From assembly GCF_003610555.1 (NCBI RefSeq), contig NZ_RAPQ01000008.1, positions 1,542,490 to 1,606,489 on the forward strand: a stretch of 64,000 bases of DNA, read 5' to 3'. This DNA comes from Marinifilum flexuosum (GTDB lineage Bacteria; Bacteroidota; Bacteroidia; Bacteroidales; Marinifilaceae). Under the pieces are notes generated by a model that saw only the letters and a list, made by a program, of their open reading frames with translations, was not told the origin of the DNA and made no database searches. Of the stretch, positions 36,585-46,421 are shown one piece after another. Numbering within the stretch: position 1 is the stretch's first letter; every line of letters starts with the position of its first letter. Position numbers and translations under genes: made by a program.

Positions 36585-37109
36585 ATGCAAGCCTTAAGAA
36601 GGCCTTATCTTTGGCACGCGATTTATACCAAATCGCGTGCAGAAAAGAGGCTGTACAAAGAACTGTGCTCGAAGAATATTGAGTGCTACCTTCCTTTAAA
36701 AAAAGAGCTTCGTCAGTGGAGCGATCGAACCAAGTGGGTTGAAGAACCATTGATTCGATCTTATTTGTTTGTGAAAGTCAGTGAAAGGGAGTATTACAAC
36801 GTAATCAATTCTGCTTACGCTGTTGGATATGTAACTTTTGGTGGCAAAGCTGTGCCTATACCTGAACATCAGATTCAGGCTCTTCGAATTTTTCTGGATG
36901 ATGAAAATCGCAAGGTGGATTTAAGTCATGAGAATTTGGAAAAAGGAGAATTGGTAGAGATCATGGGTGGTCCTTTCAAGGGAATCAAGGGCGAGATCAT
37001 GCAAATAAAAGGCAAGGATCGTATTGTTATCCGATTCGATTCTTTGGGAACTTGTGTTTATACTGATATTTCGTTAGACAAGATTAAACAAGTTCAACCC
37101 GTCGCTTGA
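36585..37109 (+). CDS. UpxY-like NusG-family transcription antiterminator
   Basis: 174 residues. The NGN domain (about 8-105) includes WHAIYTKSRAEKRLYKEL and PLIRSYLFVKV; the KOW motif is KGELVEIMGGPFKGIKGEI near 121-140. Its place as the first gene of a capsule-type operon, after a long leader, matches the UpxY proteins of Bacteroides that keep RNA polymerase elongating through their own polysaccharide operon. An UpxZ partner is not present next to it. Confidence 0.92.
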   Translation: MQALRRPYLWHAIYTKSRAEKRLYKELCSKNIECYLPLKKELRQWSDRTKWVEEPLIRSYLFVKVSEREYYNVINSAYAVGYVTFGGKAVPIPEHQIQALRIFLDDENRKVDLSHENLEKGELVEIMGGPFKGIKGEIMQIKGKDRIVIRFDSLGTCVYTDISLDKIKQVQPVA

Positions 37110-37305
37110 TACAAAGAAACTGTTTAAAGTTATCCATCAGTTTTTTTATATGAATAAATGAAGTCTAACTTCGTTAAATTCTATTTAAATAGAACCACTA
37201 TTTAAATAAAATTTGTCTGGTTACTTTTCTTTTTCATCGATAAAAAACTCTAAAAACAAATTTAAACAGCTTCTGATTACAGTATCGCAGAAATCAGAAA
37301 TTTTT

Positions 37306-38592
37306 ATGAGTAAGTTTGAAGTAGTTACCACAATTGGATTGGGGTATATCGGACTTCCTACGGCCTCACTTATTGCTAGAAGTGGGATTCGTGTGCAAGG
37401 AGTAGATGTAAATCCAAAGGTAGTAGAGGCAGTAAATTTGGGTGAAATTATTATTGTAGAACCCGATTTGGATGAGTTGGTGCATCAGGTTGTAGAGGAC
37501 AATTTGCTTTCCGCTCATACCGAAGTGCAGGAAGCTGATGTTTATACCATTGCGGTTCCAACTCCTTTTAAGGGAAATCACGAACCCGATATTTCATATG
37601 TATTGGATGCCACCAAGGCAGCAATTCCGGTATTAAAAGAAGGCGATTTATTCATTATTGAATCCACATCACCGGTTGGAACTACCGAGAAGGTGAGAGA
37701 TTTAATATATACCAAGCGCCCTGAGCTGGAAGATCGAATATTCATCGCCTATTGTCCGGAACGTGTACTTCCTGGGAATATCATTTACGAGTTGGAACAC
37801 AACGATAGAGTAATTGGTGGGATTGATGAAATGTCGACAGAAATGGCATGCGAGTTCTTCCGAAACTTTGTGGTAGGTGAACTTCACAAAACAAACTCTC
37901 GAACTGCCGAAATGTGTAAGTTGGTTGAGAATTCTTCTCGCGACGTACAAATCGCATTTGCCAACGAACTATCAGTGATTTGCGAAAAGGCAGGAATTAA
38001 TGTTTGGGAGTTGATTGAATTGGCCAACAAGCATCCAAGGGTAAATATACTTAGTCCGGGTTGTGGTGTAGGTGGTCATTGCATTGCTGTAGATCCTTAC
38101 TTTATTGTTTCTGAATATCCTTTGGAAAGTCAAATCATTGGTAAAGCACGCGAAATCAATAATTACAAGGCATTTTGGTGTGTCGAGAAAATTAAAAATG
38201 CACGATTGCAGTTTCAGTTAGATCGTGGGTATGAACCCAAAATTGCAGTAATGGGATTGGCTTTTAAGCCTAATATCGATGATTTAAGAGAATCGCCAGC
38301 CATGTATATCGCCAATAAAATTACGCAATCGCAACAGGATGATTACTTAATTGTTGAGCCTAATATTGAAGAGCATTCAAGCTTCCAGATTTGTGATTAC
38401 CAGATTGCTTTCGATATGGCAGATATGATTGTTTATTTGGTGGCACACAATGAGTTCAAAAACCTTCCATTTTCTGATGAGAAAGTAATTCTCGATTTCT
38501 GCGGAGTTACCAATCATCAGGAGAAAATCTTTAATGAAATTCCTGTTGAAATTCCTAAGCCAAGGGAGAACAAAAGGAAGAAGTTAAGATAA
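37306..38592 (+). CDS. wecC: UDP-N-acetyl-D-mannosamine dehydrogenase
   Basis: 428 residues from [18 protein letters not shown]; an open extension to 37213 is not family-like. It oxidises UDP-ManNAc to UDP-ManNAcA with NAD. The Rossmann motif [10 protein letters not shown], the [15 protein letters not shown] loop, and the catalytic cysteine in [17 protein letters not shown] (Cys253 in CGVGG; the nucleophile is one of the two Cys here) identify the UDP-sugar dehydrogenase family, and the HCIAVDPYF form favours WecC. wecB follows 26-38 bp later, giving the two-step route from UDP-GlcNAc. Confidence 0.92.
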   Translation: MSKFEVVTTIGLGYIGLPTASLIARSGIRVQGVDVNPKVVEAVNLGEIIIVEPDLDELVHQVVEDNLLSAHTEVQEADVYTIAVPTPFKGNHEPDISYVLDATKAAIPVLKEGDLFIIESTSPVGTTEKVRDLIYTKRPELEDRIFIAYCPERVLPGNIIYELEHNDRVIGGIDEMSTEMACEFFRNFVVGELHKTNSRTAEMCKLVENSSRDVQIAFANELSVICEKAGINVWELIELANKHPRVNILSPGCGVGGHCIAVDPYFIVSEYPLESQIIGKAREINNYKAFWCVEKIKNARLQFQLDRGYEPKIAVMGLAFKPNIDDLRESPAMYIANKITQSQQDDYLIVEPNIEEHSSFQICDYQIAFDMADMIVYLVAHNEFKNLPFSDEKVILDFCGVTNHQEKIFNEIPVEIPKPRENKRKKLR

Positions 38593-38618
38593 TACGGCTA
38601 CTACTTTTTTACCATCTA

Positions 38619-39854
38619 ATGATTAAGAAAATGAGTGATAATAATAAATATAGAGTATTGTTGGTTTTTGGTACTCGGCCAGAAGCTATTAAAATGGCAC
38701 CTTTGGTTAAGGAGTTTCAGAAATATCCGGAACAGTTTGAAACCATAGTATGTGTAACAGGCCAACACCGCGAGATGTTGGATCAGGTGTTAAATCTTTT
38801 CGAAATCGTACCTGAATATGATTTGCAAATCATGAAATCAGGTCAGGATTTATACGATGTTACCAGCCGAGTTTTAATAGGTATGAGAGATGTATTGAAA
38901 GTGGCAGATCCAGATTTGGTTCTGGTTCATGGCGATACTACCACATCATCCACAACGGCTTTGGCGGCTTATTATCAGCAAATTCCTGTGGCTCATATCG
39001 AGGCAGGTTTGCGTACCAATAATTTGTATTCTCCTTGGCCCGAGGAAGCCAACAGACAGATTACAGGTCGTTTGGCTCAGTGGCATTTTGCACCAACCAT
39101 AATGGCACAAAAGAATTTAATGGATGAAGGAATTTCAAAAAGCAGAATTGTGGTTACTGGCAATACTGTGATTGATGCGCTTCAGCTTACGCTTACAAAA
39201 ATACATCGCTCTTCGAAAGTGGTTATGGATATTGTGAATGTGTTGCAAGCCAAAGGAATTTCTACCGGTCGGGTTGCCGAGTGGGTATATCGAACCCGCA
39301 AAATGGTATTGATTACAGGACATAGAAGGGAAAATTTTGGAAGAGGATTTTTAAATATATGTGAGTCAATTAAGTTTTTAGCTGAGAAACATCCAGAAGT
39401 AGATTTTGTATATCCGGTTCATTTGAATCCTAATGTTCAAAAACCAGTTTATGATATTTTAGGACAAGGAGCAGATTCAGAAAGCAACTCAAATAACAAT
39501 ATCTTCCTGATTGATCCGATTGATTATTTGCCATTTGTTTACCTGATGGATTTATCTTATTTGATACTTACCGATTCGGGAGGCATTCAGGAAGAAGCTC
39601 CATTCCTGGGCAAACCTGTATTGGTAATGAGGGATACAACGGAAAGACCGGAAGCTTTAACTGCTGGTACAGTAAAGTTGGTTGGTACGGATTCTCAGAA
39701 AATCATAGAATCGGTTGACTTGTTGTTCCATGAAGATGCAACCTATCGAAAAATGGCTCAGGCCATCAATCCATATGGTGATGGGAAAGCTTGCATCAGG
39801 ATTGTACAGGAATTGAAAAAAGCATCATCCATTCGGGAACGTATTGTTGCCTAG
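38619..39854 (+). CDS. wecB: UDP-N-acetylglucosamine 2-epimerase (non-hydrolysing)
   Basis: 411 residues. It interconverts UDP-GlcNAc and UDP-ManNAc. Signatures: [75 protein letters not shown] and [29 protein letters not shown] (UDP-binding). An insert near 215-225 ([15 protein letters not shown]) precedes the [11 protein letters not shown] strand. An alternative ATG lies four codons downstream (38631) and may be the true start. Confidence 0.95.
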   Translation: MIKKMSDNNKYRVLLVFGTRPEAIKMAPLVKEFQKYPEQFETIVCVTGQHREMLDQVLNLFEIVPEYDLQIMKSGQDLYDVTSRVLIGMRDVLKVADPDLVLVHGDTTTSSTTALAAYYQQIPVAHIEAGLRTNNLYSPWPEEANRQITGRLAQWHFAPTIMAQKNLMDEGISKSRIVVTGNTVIDALQLTLTKIHRSSKVVMDIVNVLQAKGISTGRVAEWVYRTRKMVLITGHRRENFGRGFLNICESIKFLAEKHPEVDFVYPVHLNPNVQKPVYDILGQGADSESNSNNNIFLIDPIDYLPFVYLMDLSYLILTDSGGIQEEAPFLGKPVLVMRDTTERPEALTAGTVKLVGTDSQKIIESVDLLFHEDATYRKMAQAINPYGDGKACIRIVQELKKASSIRERIVA

Positions 39855-39866
39855 CTTTACAAAAGC

Positions 39867-41327
39867 ATGTCTGATTTAAAGAGCAAAACCATTAAAGGTG
39901 TTTTCTGGAGCTTTGTGGAAAAGTTTGGGAGTCAATTTATCCTTTTGATATCGCAAATTATTTTGGCCAGATTGTTAGAGCCCCGGGATTTTGGTTTACT
40001 TGGGATGCTTGCCATTTTTATCGCGGTATCGCAGGCCTTTATCGATAGTGGTTTTGATAATGCTTTGATTCAGAAAAAGAATGCTAATCAAACAGATTTT
40101 TCAACGGTATTCTTCTTTAATATTAGCATAGGAATTGTTCTTTACCTGATCTTGTTTTTTGCAGCTCCTCTGATTGCTGATTTTTTTAGAAGTCCGGAAC
40201 TGGTGGATCTTACAAGAGTAGTTTGCTTGATTTTGGTGATCAACTCTTTTGGCTTGATACAATTTGTAAAGTTCAAGATCGACATGAATTTTAAAGCCAT
40301 TGCACAAGTGGTTGTAGCAGCAAATATTTTGTCGGCAATATTAGGAGTTAGCTTGGCATTATTGAATTTTGGAGTATGGGCTTTGGCTGCACAGGTAATG
40401 GGTATATATGTATTTAGAACCCTATTGTTTTGGATCAGGAGTTCCTGGCGACCAAGTCTGGTTTTTTCAATCAAATCATTTAAAGGTTTATTCAATTTTG
40501 GATCGAAATTGTTACTGTCAGGATTGATTAGTCAAACATTTGAAAACATTTATTTGCTGGTAATTGGTAGAATGTTCTCAGCTACGGCATTGGGTTTTTA
40601 CGATCAGGCTAAAAAATTTCAGCAAGTACCCGTTGCTACTTTGGCACAGGTTGTTGGCAACGTTACATTTCCTGCTTTTTCTAAAATTCAGGATGAGGAT
40701 GAACGCCTTCGAATGGGGTTCAGAAAACTCATTAAGCTTTTGGTCTTTATCAATTTTCCATTGATGATTGGACTGGCTGTAATGGCTGAACCATTGTTCT
40801 CAATTGTTTTGGGAGAAAAATGGATGCCTTCTGTTCCTTACTTTCAACTCCTGTGTATTGCAGGTATGATCTACACATTGCATTCATCAAACTTGAACAT
40901 TCTTAAGGTAAAAGGACGATCCGATTTATTTCTTTACCTGGAAATCATTAAAAAAGTATTTGTTGTATTGGCAATTGTTATTGGTTTGCAATGGGGTATT
41001 ATGGGATTAATTGTTGGACAAATTGTAACCTCTTTCATAAGCTTTTTTATCAATGCCTATTATACAGGGAAGTTAATTTCCTACTCAACTATCAACCAAA
41101 TTAAAGACGTGAGTCAAACCTTTTTAATCACTCTTGTGACTGCTGCAGTTATGAGCATTGGTTGGTTGATACAAAATCAGATTCTTTCACTCTCTTTTCA
41201 GATACTGGCAGGTATCGGTACATACCTACTATTGGCTTGTGCTACAAAACAAGAAGCAGTTAGCGATGGTATTTCAATTCTTAAAGAAATTATACCGACA
41301 CGAAGATGGAAAAACGTAAAATATTAG
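39867..41327 (+). CDS. Wzx-type polysaccharide flippase (MOP superfamily, WzxC-like)
   Basis: 486 residues with 12-14 hydrophobic segments. The N-terminus (KTIKGVFWSFVEKFGSQFILLISQIILARLLEPRDFGLLGM, here split by the membrane topology) is typical of lipopolysaccharide-biosynthesis flippases of the WzxC/TuaB type. It should translocate the undecaprenyl-linked repeat unit across the inner membrane. Its last 22 bp overlap the following aminotransferase gene. Confidence 0.92.
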   Translation: MSDLKSKTIKGVFWSFVEKFGSQFILLISQIILARLLEPRDFGLLGMLAIFIAVSQAFIDSGFDNALIQKKNANQTDFSTVFFFNISIGIVLYLILFFAAPLIADFFRSPELVDLTRVVCLILVINSFGLIQFVKFKIDMNFKAIAQVVVAANILSAILGVSLALLNFGVWALAAQVMGIYVFRTLLFWIRSSWRPSLVFSIKSFKGLFNFGSKLLLSGLISQTFENIYLLVIGRMFSATALGFYDQAKKFQQVPVATLAQVVGNVTFPAFSKIQDEDERLRMGFRKLIKLLVFINFPLMIGLAVMAEPLFSIVLGEKWMPSVPYFQLLCIAGMIYTLHSSNLNILKVKGRSDLFLYLEIIKKVFVVLAIVIGLQWGIMGLIVGQIVTSFISFFINAYYTGKLISYSTINQIKDVSQTFLITLVTAAVMSIGWLIQNQILSLSFQILAGIGTYLLLACATKQEAVSDGISILKEIIPTRRWKNVKY

Positions 41328-42490
41328 TAACAAGACCTCAATTGCCACCTCTTAACGAGTTTATTCCTTTATTGGCTGACATTTGGGATAGCAGGTGGCT
41401 TACCAATAATGGAAAGTATCATCAGGAATTTGAAAAGGCGTTGGCAAACTACTTGGGAGTTCCCTATGTTGTATTGTTTGCAAATGGCACCTTGGCTTTA
41501 ATGGCTGCGCTGCAGTGTTTAAGAATAAAGGGAGAGGTAATTACCACACCTTATAGTTTTGTGGCTACAACGCATTCATTATGGTGGAACGATATCAAGC
41601 CTGTTTTTGTAGATATAGAGCCTGACTATTGCAATTTGGATCCCGAGAGAATTGAGGCTGCCATAACACCGGCAACTACTGCCATTCTTCCGGTTCATGT
41701 GTATGGTAATCCTTGTGAGGTAGACAAAATTCAGGACATGGCAGATTACTATGGCTTAAAGGTAATTTATGATGCAGCTCATGCCTTTGGAGTTCGATTA
41801 AAGGGCTCAAGTGTTCTGAATTATGGAGATTTATCAATTGTTAGCTTCCATGCTACCAAGGTATTCAATACCATTGAAGGTGGAGCGATTATTTGTCATG
41901 ATATCAAGACCAAGAAACGATTGGATTACCTTAAGAATTTTGGAATTGCGAACGAAACCACAGTAGTTGCTCCGGGAATTAATGCTAAAATGAATGAATT
42001 GCAGGCGGCTTATGGATTGTTACAATTGAAATATTTCGATACCGTAATTGATGGGCGTAAGCATATTACAGAAAAATATAAGCAGGGATTGAAGAATATT
42101 CCTGGAGTAAGATATCTGGATGAACCACAGGAGGTAGATTACAATTATTCTTATTTTCCAATATTTATTGACGAGTCGGAATTTGGCAGAAGTAGAGATG
42201 ATTTGTTTGAAGAATTAAAGAAACATGGAATTTATGGACGAAGATATTTTTACCCATTGATAAGTGAGTTTCCAACCTATAGAGGTTTGCCTTCGGCCAA
42301 AGGCTTAGGTATTGCCTATGAGGTATCAAGGCAGATTATTTGCTTGCCTTTGTATCCTGATTTGGCAGACGAAATCGTTGATTTGATTATTTCCATTATT
42401 TCTGAAATGGTACAAGTTGATTCAAATAAAGTACCAGTAAAGGTTCTGAAAACCTATAAAGAGAAAAGAAAATTCCCTAAAGAAAAATAA
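41306..42490 (+). CDS. DegT/DnrJ/EryC1/StrS family sugar aminotransferase
   Basis: 394 residues. The PLP-binding lysine is Lys185 in SIVSFHATKVFNTIEGGAI; FANGTLALMAALQ and DAAHAFGVRLKG are further family motifs. It would transaminate a nucleotide keto-sugar to give an amino sugar. No 4,6-dehydratase or other keto-sugar maker is visible in the window, so the substrate is probably made elsewhere. It starts inside the wzx gene (22-bp overlap), implying coupled translation. Confidence 0.92.
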   Translation: MEKRKILVTRPQLPPLNEFIPLLADIWDSRWLTNNGKYHQEFEKALANYLGVPYVVLFANGTLALMAALQCLRIKGEVITTPYSFVATTHSLWWNDIKPVFVDIEPDYCNLDPERIEAAITPATTAILPVHVYGNPCEVDKIQDMADYYGLKVIYDAAHAFGVRLKGSSVLNYGDLSIVSFHATKVFNTIEGGAIICHDIKTKKRLDYLKNFGIANETTVVAPGINAKMNELQAAYGLLQLKYFDTVIDGRKHITEKYKQGLKNIPGVRYLDEPQEVDYNYSYFPIFIDESEFGRSRDDLFEELKKHGIYGRRYFYPLISEFPTYRGLPSAKGLGIAYEVSRQIICLPLYPDLADEIVDLIISIISEMVQVDSNKVPVKVLKTYKEKRKFPKEK

Positions 42491-42499
42491 ACGAGTCCT

Positions 42500-43462
42500 A
42501 TGGATAAGCCTTTGGTAAGTGTAAAAACCATAACCTACAATCACGAGAAATACATTGCTCGGTGTATTGAAGGAATCTTGAATCAGAAAACAGATTTTGA
42601 TTTCGAATATATTATCGGCGAAGATTGCAGTACGGATAAAACTATGGAGATAATACAGGAATATGCTGTGAAATATCCTGATATTATTCGAGTAATAACA
42701 AGTGAGAAAAATGTAGGAGCAACTATTAATGATCAAAGAACCGATGAGGCTTGTCGGGGAAAGTATGTAGCTTTTTGTGAGGGTGATGATTATTGGACTG
42801 ATCCTTATAAACTGCAAAAGCAGGTTGATTTTCTGGAAGCAAATCCGGATTATGGACTGGTGCATACCAATTTTTCATGTCAGAAAGGAGATAAATTCTT
42901 AAGAGGGATTAGAAATGGTAAGAATTTGCCGTGTGGAAATGTTCTTTCAGATTTAATAAGAGGGAATCACATTGCCACAGCATCGGTTTGTATGCGAAAT
43001 GATTTGTTGCAGACCATTCGAATTGGAGAACCAATCAGGAAACATAACTGGAGAATGGGTGATTATCCTTTGTGGATAGAATCTGCTGCCAGGATGAAAA
43101 TTCATTATTTGGCCGATGATACCATTACCTATCGTATTCATGGAACTTCTGCTACTCATGGACTGGATGTGATGGGTGATTTCAGATTCTTTAGTGATCG
43201 ATATGATATTAAGAGACACTACATCAGGAAGTTTGGATGTGAAGATTTAGAACCATTTATCAACAAAATGTATCATCGTGAATTGCTAAAGTTTGCCATT
43301 TTCTTGAAGGATGAGGAGTTGAGAGAAAAGTGTCAGCAGTTTTTTAAGGATTCATCGGTTGGAGAAAGCTTTCCGTATTTAATGCTTTCGCAATATCCTA
43401 TATTCGATCCGCTGTATTGCTTTGTATATACTACCCGTAAAAAATTGAAAATGGTAGTTTGA
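42500..43462 (+). CDS. Family 2 glycosyltransferase
   Basis: 320 residues. The GT-A N-terminal domain shows VSVKTITYNHEKYIARCIEGIL, IIGEDCSTDKTMEI and the metal-binding region FCEGDDYWTDPYKLQ. It resembles GT2 transferases in polysaccharide loci whose members add one sugar to the lipid-linked repeat unit; donor and acceptor cannot be told. It lies 9 bp after the aminotransferase gene. Confidence 0.9.
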   Translation: MDKPLVSVKTITYNHEKYIARCIEGILNQKTDFDFEYIIGEDCSTDKTMEIIQEYAVKYPDIIRVITSEKNVGATINDQRTDEACRGKYVAFCEGDDYWTDPYKLQKQVDFLEANPDYGLVHTNFSCQKGDKFLRGIRNGKNLPCGNVLSDLIRGNHIATASVCMRNDLLQTIRIGEPIRKHNWRMGDYPLWIESAARMKIHYLADDTITYRIHGTSATHGLDVMGDFRFFSDRYDIKRHYIRKFGCEDLEPFINKMYHRELLKFAIFLKDEELREKCQQFFKDSSVGESFPYLMLSQYPIFDPLYCFVYTTRKKLKMVV

Positions 43463-43468
43463 TATCTT

Positions 43469-44233
43469 ATGAGACCAAGTTCGTATCAAAAATTAGAGAA
43501 TCAGGTAAAAACCTGCGAATTTCCACTTCCGGGAAGTGTTGCGATTATTCAACCTTATGTATTTCCTTATTTGGGATATTTTCAATTGCTTCACGCTGTT
43601 GAGAATGTAGTTTTTTACGATGATGTAAATTTTATTAAACGCGGCTGGATCAACAGAAATCAAATACTGGTGAATGGAAAGGAATTCATGTTTACCATTC
43701 CTTTGCGAAAAGCAAGTCAAAACAAACTCATCAATGAAATTGAACTGGTAGAAAAGCAATTGTTTATTCAAAAATTTCGTCATCAACTAAAGTTAGCATA
43801 CGCAAAAGCACCCTATTACCACGATGTTAAGGAGGTAATAGAATCTGTGTTTGTTGGGGATTATTCAAATATAGGAGATTTTGCCATTGTAAGTATTCTT
43901 GCCGTTTACAGGTATTTGAATATGGATTTGAACTGGATGAAATCATCCGAAGAGTTTTGCGAAACAAAAGGACAAGAAAAAGCTGATAGATTGATTCATA
44001 TCAGTAAGATGCTTGCTTGTGATACCTATATTAATCCGGTTGGAGGAAAATCTCTTTACCACAAAGATTATTTTGCAAAGCATGGCATAGATTTGGGCTT
44101 TATAGAATCGGGAAAAGTGAATTATAAGCAGTTTGAAAATGACTTTGTTCCATACCTTTCAATTATTGATGTACTGATGTTTAATAACAAAGCCGCGGTG
44201 ATAGAATTATTGAACAATTTCAAAATCGGATGA
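43469..44233 (+). CDS. WbqC-like family protein
   Basis: 254 residues. The family signature is clear: IQPYVFPYLGYFQLLHAVENVVFYDDVNFIKRGWINRN (here cited in part), then FTIPLRKASQNKLINEIEL and a C-terminal LSIIDVLMFNNK. WbqC proteins occur in O-antigen and capsule loci and have been suggested to act with aminotransferase products; the reaction is not established. The next gene is an ATP-grasp protein 19 bp away. Confidence 0.88.
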   Translation: MRPSSYQKLENQVKTCEFPLPGSVAIIQPYVFPYLGYFQLLHAVENVVFYDDVNFIKRGWINRNQILVNGKEFMFTIPLRKASQNKLINEIELVEKQLFIQKFRHQLKLAYAKAPYYHDVKEVIESVFVGDYSNIGDFAIVSILAVYRYLNMDLNWMKSSEEFCETKGQEKADRLIHISKMLACDTYINPVGGKSLYHKDYFAKHGIDLGFIESGKVNYKQFENDFVPYLSIIDVLMFNNKAAVIELLNNFKIG

Positions 44234-44252
44234 TTTAATTTCTGATCACATC

Positions 44253-45458
44253 ATGCAAAATCAAACAAAAAAAATACTAATTCTTGGGGGAACATCCTTT
44301 CAAATTCCTTGCATTAAATATGCAAAGGCTAAGGGTTTTCATGTGATTACTTGTGATTATAATCCAGATAATCCCGGACACAAATATTCCGATGAGTTTT
44401 ATAATATTAGCACCACGGATTTGAAGGCGGTTTTAAAATTGGGACGAAAGTTGGAAATAGATGGTATTTTGGCTTATGCATCAGATCCGGCAGCACCTAC
44501 CGCAGCTTATGTGGCAGAGAAAATGGGATTGCCGGGAAATCCATACAAATCGGTTAAGACACTTTCAGAAAAGGATTTGTACAAAAGTTTTTTAAGATTA
44601 AAGAAATTCAATACGCCATCGTACGGAGCTTATGGAAGTTTAAAAGACTTTTCGGGTTCCAGTGATGAATTCAGGTATCCTATCATTGTAAAGCCAGTTG
44701 ACTCAAGTGGGAGTAAAGGGATTAGTGCTGTAAATGACTTTTGGGAAATGGATAAGGCAATTGATTATGCCATGAAATTCTCGCGATGTAAAAGGTTTAT
44801 TGTTGAAGAGTTTATTGAAAAGAAATATCCGCAATTGGATGGGGATATTTTTGTGTATGATGGTAAAATTATTGCTTACTACCTGGGAGACCAGAGGAAC
44901 GATGTTGAGGTAAACCCCTTTGTTCCTTCAAGTATTAATTACCCATCCATGTTACCGGAACACATTCATGCTAAAATTCAATCGGACTTGCAGCGGGCTA
45001 TCGATTTGCTGAAAATAAAGTTTGGCGGCTTTAATATTGAAGTGATTGTGGATGAAAATGATGAGGTGTTCTTGATTGAGATTGGCGCGAGAAATGGTGG
45101 CAATTGTATTCCGGATATCATTAAATGTGCCAGTAATGTTGATATGATAAAAATGAGCGTGGATGCTTGCATGGGAGAAGAACCAAGAATTCACAACCGT
45201 AAGGATATTGATAAGTTTTATACAACTTATGTAATTCATTCCAATGTGGATGGAAAATTTAAATCGGTTAAGGTTCATGAAAATATAAGCGACTATGTTC
45301 TTGACATCAGGTTGATGGTTGAAAAGGGTGGAGATGTCTTCACGTTTAAGGGATCGAACTGTACAGTTGGAATTGGACTTCTGGAATTTCCAAACCTTGA
45401 GATACGCAACGAAATGATGGATAAGATTGAAGAATTTATAGCAGTTGAACTCGAATAG
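44253..45458 (+). CDS. ATP-grasp protein, carboxylate-amine/thiol ligase type (first copy)
   Basis: 401 residues. The N-terminal pre-ATP-grasp Rossmann region is KILILGGTSFQIPCIKYAK. The ATP-grasp core includes YPIIVKPVDSSGSKGI (ATP-binding lysine), FIVEEFIE and the metal site FLIEIGARNGGN. Such enzymes form amide or ester-like bonds through acyl-phosphates. In this setting a likely job is attaching an amino acid or acyl group to a sugar or precursor, but substrate evidence is lacking. It lies 3 bp from the next gene. Confidence 0.85.
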   Translation: MQNQTKKILILGGTSFQIPCIKYAKAKGFHVITCDYNPDNPGHKYSDEFYNISTTDLKAVLKLGRKLEIDGILAYASDPAAPTAAYVAEKMGLPGNPYKSVKTLSEKDLYKSFLRLKKFNTPSYGAYGSLKDFSGSSDEFRYPIIVKPVDSSGSKGISAVNDFWEMDKAIDYAMKFSRCKRFIVEEFIEKKYPQLDGDIFVYDGKIIAYYLGDQRNDVEVNPFVPSSINYPSMLPEHIHAKIQSDLQRAIDLLKIKFGGFNIEVIVDENDEVFLIEIGARNGGNCIPDIIKCASNVDMIKMSVDACMGEEPRIHNRKDIDKFYTTYVIHSNVDGKFKSVKVHENISDYVLDIRLMVEKGGDVFTFKGSNCTVGIGLLEFPNLEIRNEMMDKIEEFIAVELE

Positions 45459-45461
45459 GAT

Positions 45462-46421
45462 ATGGTTAGGGCTATTGGTGGATATTTTGAGTTGGAGAAC
45501 CGATTCGAATCGGAGTACTATCCGAATTTAATTCGTTTAAATACCGGACGAAACTGCTTGGAATACATCCTGAGAGCTCGAGCATATAAAAAAATATATT
45601 TGCCTGAATACTCTTGTGATGCAGTAATGGAGCCCATTTTAAAATTGGGGCTGGAATATGAAAAGTATCCAATTAATATGCAGTTGGAACCAGATCAACT
45701 CATTTATCCAGAAAAGGATGAGGCCTTTTTGGTAATCAATTACTTTGGATTAAAAGGGAGATATGTGAACTTTTTAACGAGGCGTATGCACAATTTAATA
45801 GTGGACAATTCTCAGGCCTTTTTTGAAGTCCCAGTAAAAGGGTTTGATACTTTTTATTCGGCAAGAAAGTTTTTTGGTGTAAGCGATGGAGCTTATTTGA
45901 GTACCGATAGTGCTTCATATATGGATTTTAAGCAAGAAGTATCCTGGAAAAGAAGTGAGCATTTGTTGCGAAGACTGGAGAATGGTCCTAATGATGGATA
46001 TCTGGCATTCAAAAGAAATGAAGAGTATTTGTGTGGTCAGGAGATAAAATTGATGTCGGATTTAACCTACAGAATTCTATCGAGTATTGACTATGCTGCA
46101 GTTAAAAGCAGAAGGAATCGTAATTTTCAATACCTGCACTTAAAGTTGAAAGAATACAATGGCTTAAGCATTAATGATGCGGATATTGATGGGCCAATGG
46201 TTTATCCTTTTTATGTGGAAAATGATGATTTACGAAAGGAATTAATGCTGCAGGAAATCTATACCGCAAGCTATTGGCCAAGTGTGACCCAAAATGTAGA
46301 ATCGGATAAACTAGAATATAAATTGGCTAAATATATGATTCCACTTCCTGTAGATCAGCGCTACGGATTATTAGATATGGATAGGATTTGCAAATTGATC
46401 ATACAATTGTTGAAGCAATGA
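45462..46421 (+). CDS. Short DegT-like PLP-dependent aminotransferase-fold protein
   Basis: 319 residues, shorter than a standard DegT protein (about 370-400). The fold is suggested by LNTGRNCLEYILRARAYKKIYLPEYSCDAV, VDNSQAFFE (Asp of the PLP pyridine ring) and FYSARKFFGVSDGAYL, where Lys136 would be the Schiff-base lysine. The start of the large domain and much of the small domain are reduced. Active aminotransferase or non-classical PLP enzyme cannot be distinguished. Its stop overlaps the next start as ATGA. Confidence 0.7.
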   Translation: MVRAIGGYFELENRFESEYYPNLIRLNTGRNCLEYILRARAYKKIYLPEYSCDAVMEPILKLGLEYEKYPINMQLEPDQLIYPEKDEAFLVINYFGLKGRYVNFLTRRMHNLIVDNSQAFFEVPVKGFDTFYSARKFFGVSDGAYLSTDSASYMDFKQEVSWKRSEHLLRRLENGPNDGYLAFKRNEEYLCGQEIKLMSDLTYRILSSIDYAAVKSRRNRNFQYLHLKLKEYNGLSINDADIDGPMVYPFYVENDDLRKELMLQEIYTASYWPSVTQNVESDKLEYKLAKYMIPLPVDQRYGLLDMDRICKLIIQLLKQ

